From JAZGER01 sp036480335 (lineage in GTDB: Bacteria > Pseudomonadota > Gammaproteobacteria > DSM-19610): a stretch of DNA of 64,000 nucleotides. This document shows, piece after piece, positions 62,658-64,000 of the stretch. Within the stretch, counting starts at the first letter, position 1, and each line of letters begins with the position of its first letter. The notes below the pieces were generated by a model that saw only the letters and a program-made list of their open reading frames with translations, was not told where the DNA came from and made no database searches. The stretch is from contig JAZGGH010000040.1 in assembly GCA_036480335.1 (NCBI GenBank), positions 1-64,000 of the forward strand. The letters are read 5' to 3'. A program made the translations under genes and the position numbers.

Positions 62658-64000
62658 TTAATCTGTGGTTGTTTTAACTTCTGTATCAGGCTTGCGTGTT
62701 TCTGCTGATTTTTTCTCTGCAGCTTTTCTCTCCACGGGTTTTTGCTCAGTTGGTTTTGCCTGGGCAGTAGCGGATGCTGTAGAGGGTTTCTGATTGCTTG
62801 CGGCTGTTGAATTTGATTCCCCTGCAGGATTCTTCTCAGCAGGCTTGGATTGAGACACTGGCTTTGTTCTGGCCTGTTTTTCTGCTGGGCCGGATTCGGT
62901 CGGATTTGTCTGTGCAGAAGAACTATCAGCAGTATTCTGATCTGTAGAGTTTGTATTCCGCTGCCCTGATGAACGGCGTCTGCCACCGCGTCTTCCACGT
63001 CGTGCACCAGGCCCGCGTGTGGTTTTCTGTGTCGGGCGATTGGCCGTTGCTGAGTCGGTTTTCGTATCGACTACTTCAAGTTTTGGTGGTGAGGAAGATT
63101 TTATTGCTTCCTGGGCCGCATCCTGTTTTGCAGGTATATCCTTTTTAACTTGGCTGCTTTTGTCTGTGTTTTTATCAGGCGTTTGTCGGCGAGACCGATT
63201 TGCAGGAGCATTTCTATTGCCTGTATTTCTATTTTTCTGACGTGGTTGTTGTTTACCACGATTTCCATTCGCAGGTCGATTTCTTGATCCTGGTTTAGCC
63301 TGTCGTCTCTGGGAGGGTTTCTTTTCTCTTGTTGCCGGGGTCGTCGGTTGTTTACCAAACATGCTTGACCAGAGGCGTTGCAGTAAACCCGGCTTGTCTT
63401 TGGTGGTAGCAGTACTGCGAGGTGGTCTTGCGGCTGCGGCTGCGGCTGGGGCTGGTGAGCGAGGTGCGATCCGTTGCACTACCGCTTGTTCAACGGGTTT
63501 TGGATTGGTTTGTTGGGCAGTCACAGCTTCCAGTTCTTTGTCAGCGTCAGTGACCAGATTTTCCAACTGGTGACTGACTACACCTTCAGCGCCACGAAGT
63601 TCATCTGTTCTAATGCGGCTGACCTGATAATGCGGTGTTTCCAATGCGGTATTTGGCACCAGAGTCACGCTCAACGAATTGCGTTTTTCCAGTTCGTAAA
63701 GAATATCGCGTTTTTCATTCAACAGGTAGGTGGCGACAGTGACCGGCACATGTGCGATGACACGACCGGTTTTATCTTTCATGGCTTCTTCTTCGACAAT
63801 ACGAAGAATGGACAGGGCGAGTGATTCAACGCCACGTACGGTCCCCTGGCCTGTACAGCGCGGGCAAACGATCTGGCTGGAATCGCCAAGTGAGGGGCGT
63901 AACCTCTGACGTGACATTTCCAGCAGTCCAAAGCGGGAAATACGTCCAACCTGGACGCGAGCTCTGTCCATTTTAAGAGCTTCCCGTAGTCGGTTTTCGA
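62658..64000 (-). CDS. rne: Ribonuclease E, C-terminal portion
   Basis: The frame continues through the window end (ENRLREALKM-DRARVQVGRI in the same frame), so the ATG at 63971 is internal and only about 447 C-terminal residues are seen. The zinc-link CPRCTGQG and the small-domain segment (LALSILRIVEEEAMK) identify RNase E. Downstream is a long disordered Pro/Gln/Lys/Arg-rich scaffold with arginine-rich patches (GARRGRRGGRRRSS) for RNA and degradosome contacts. It directs mRNA decay and rRNA/tRNA processing. Confidence 0.93.
   Translation of the reverse strand, partial: ENRLREALKMDRARVQVGRISRFGLLEMSRQRLRPSLGDSSQIVCPRCTGQGTVRGVESLALSILRIVEEEAMKDKTGRVIAHVPVTVATYLLNEKRDILYELEKRNSLSVTLVPNTALETPHYQVSRIRTDELRGAEGVVSHQLENLVTDADKELEAVTAQQTNPKPVEQAVVQRIAPRSPAPAAAAAARPPRSTATTKDKPGLLQRLWSSMFGKQPTTPATREKKPSQRRQAKPGSRNRPANGNRGKQQPRQKNRNTGNRNAPANRSRRQTPDKNTDKSSQVKKDIPAKQDAAQEAIKSSSPPKLEVVDTKTDSATANRPTQKTTRGPGARRGRRGGRRRSSGQRNTNSTDQNTADSSSAQTNPTESGPAEKQARTKPVSQSKPAEKNPAGESNSTAASNQKPSTASATAQAKPTEQKPVERKAAEKKSAETRKPDTEVKTTTD

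Noticed and set aside
62590..62658. murB expected after the phosphatase gene
   Set aside because: The gap holds only a hairpin before the convergent rne; murB must be elsewhere in the genome.

Overview
The window is chromosomal DNA from a gammaproteobacterium of moderate G+C. The block tig-clpP-clpX-lon-hupB-ppiD with flanking tRNA genes is typical of that class, as are accA, mfd, the agmatine-to-putrescine pair aguA/aguB, ygfZ beside ygfX, slyD, and the run exbB-exbD-msbA-lpxK-ycaR-kdsB-ptp convergent with rne. I cannot name a genus from sequence alone. The polysaccharide-active secreted proteins and the multihaem cytochrome suggest an environmental (aquatic or sediment) bacterium; this is inference.

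Layout. 1-3.4 kb: the end of a peroxiredoxin-like gene, an IS256-type transposase remnant, and a large secreted putative glycoside hydrolase. 3.7-4.3 kb: five tRNA genes (Pro, Arg, His, Lys, Leu) behind a near-consensus promoter. 4.3-13 kb: protein quality control (trigger factor, ClpP, ClpX, Lon with a sigma-32-like promoter, HU, two tRNAs, PpiD), then a dicarboxylate/amino-acid symporter. 14.4-22 kb: Mfd, a two-PAS chemoreceptor, an ECF sigma/anti-sigma pair and a small lipoprotein. 22-28 kb: agmatine catabolism, YgfZ, YgfX, a YCII protein, a peroxiredoxin-glutaredoxin fusion, a Phd/ParE-like toxin-antitoxin pair and a second IS256-type relic. 28-36 kb: an orphan FliL-like protein, AccA, an uncharacterised three-gene coiled-coil/membrane cassette and an octahaem cytochrome with TPRs.

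36-50 kb is the most unusual part. Two tandem sulfatases have a CAASR active-site motif. They are followed by a tight five-gene cassette: AEP-type primase fused to a HAD phosphatase, two unrecognised proteins, an ATP-dependent DNA ligase and an EEP-family nuclease/phosphatase. This set would suffice to clean, fill and seal DNA ends. No Ku homologue is evident, so it is my best candidate for an undescribed repair or defence system. A secreted lysyl-endopeptidase-like protease follows on the other strand.

50-64 kb: SlyD, a YciK-like dehydrogenase, a PilZ-like protein, class I fumarase, two thioredoxin-like proteins, a TolC-family protein, ExbB/ExbD, MsbA, LpxK, a Trm112-like protein, KdsB, a low-molecular-weight phosphatase, and the C-terminal part of RNase E running off the end.

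Two protein modules recur across unlinked genes. A C-terminal module of about 105 residues occurs twice in the glycoside-hydrolase-like protein and three times in the protease. A beta-rich insert of about 75-85 residues lies inside the catalytic domains of the glycoside-hydrolase-like protein and both sulfatases. These shared parts suggest one extracellular polysaccharide-processing repertoire.
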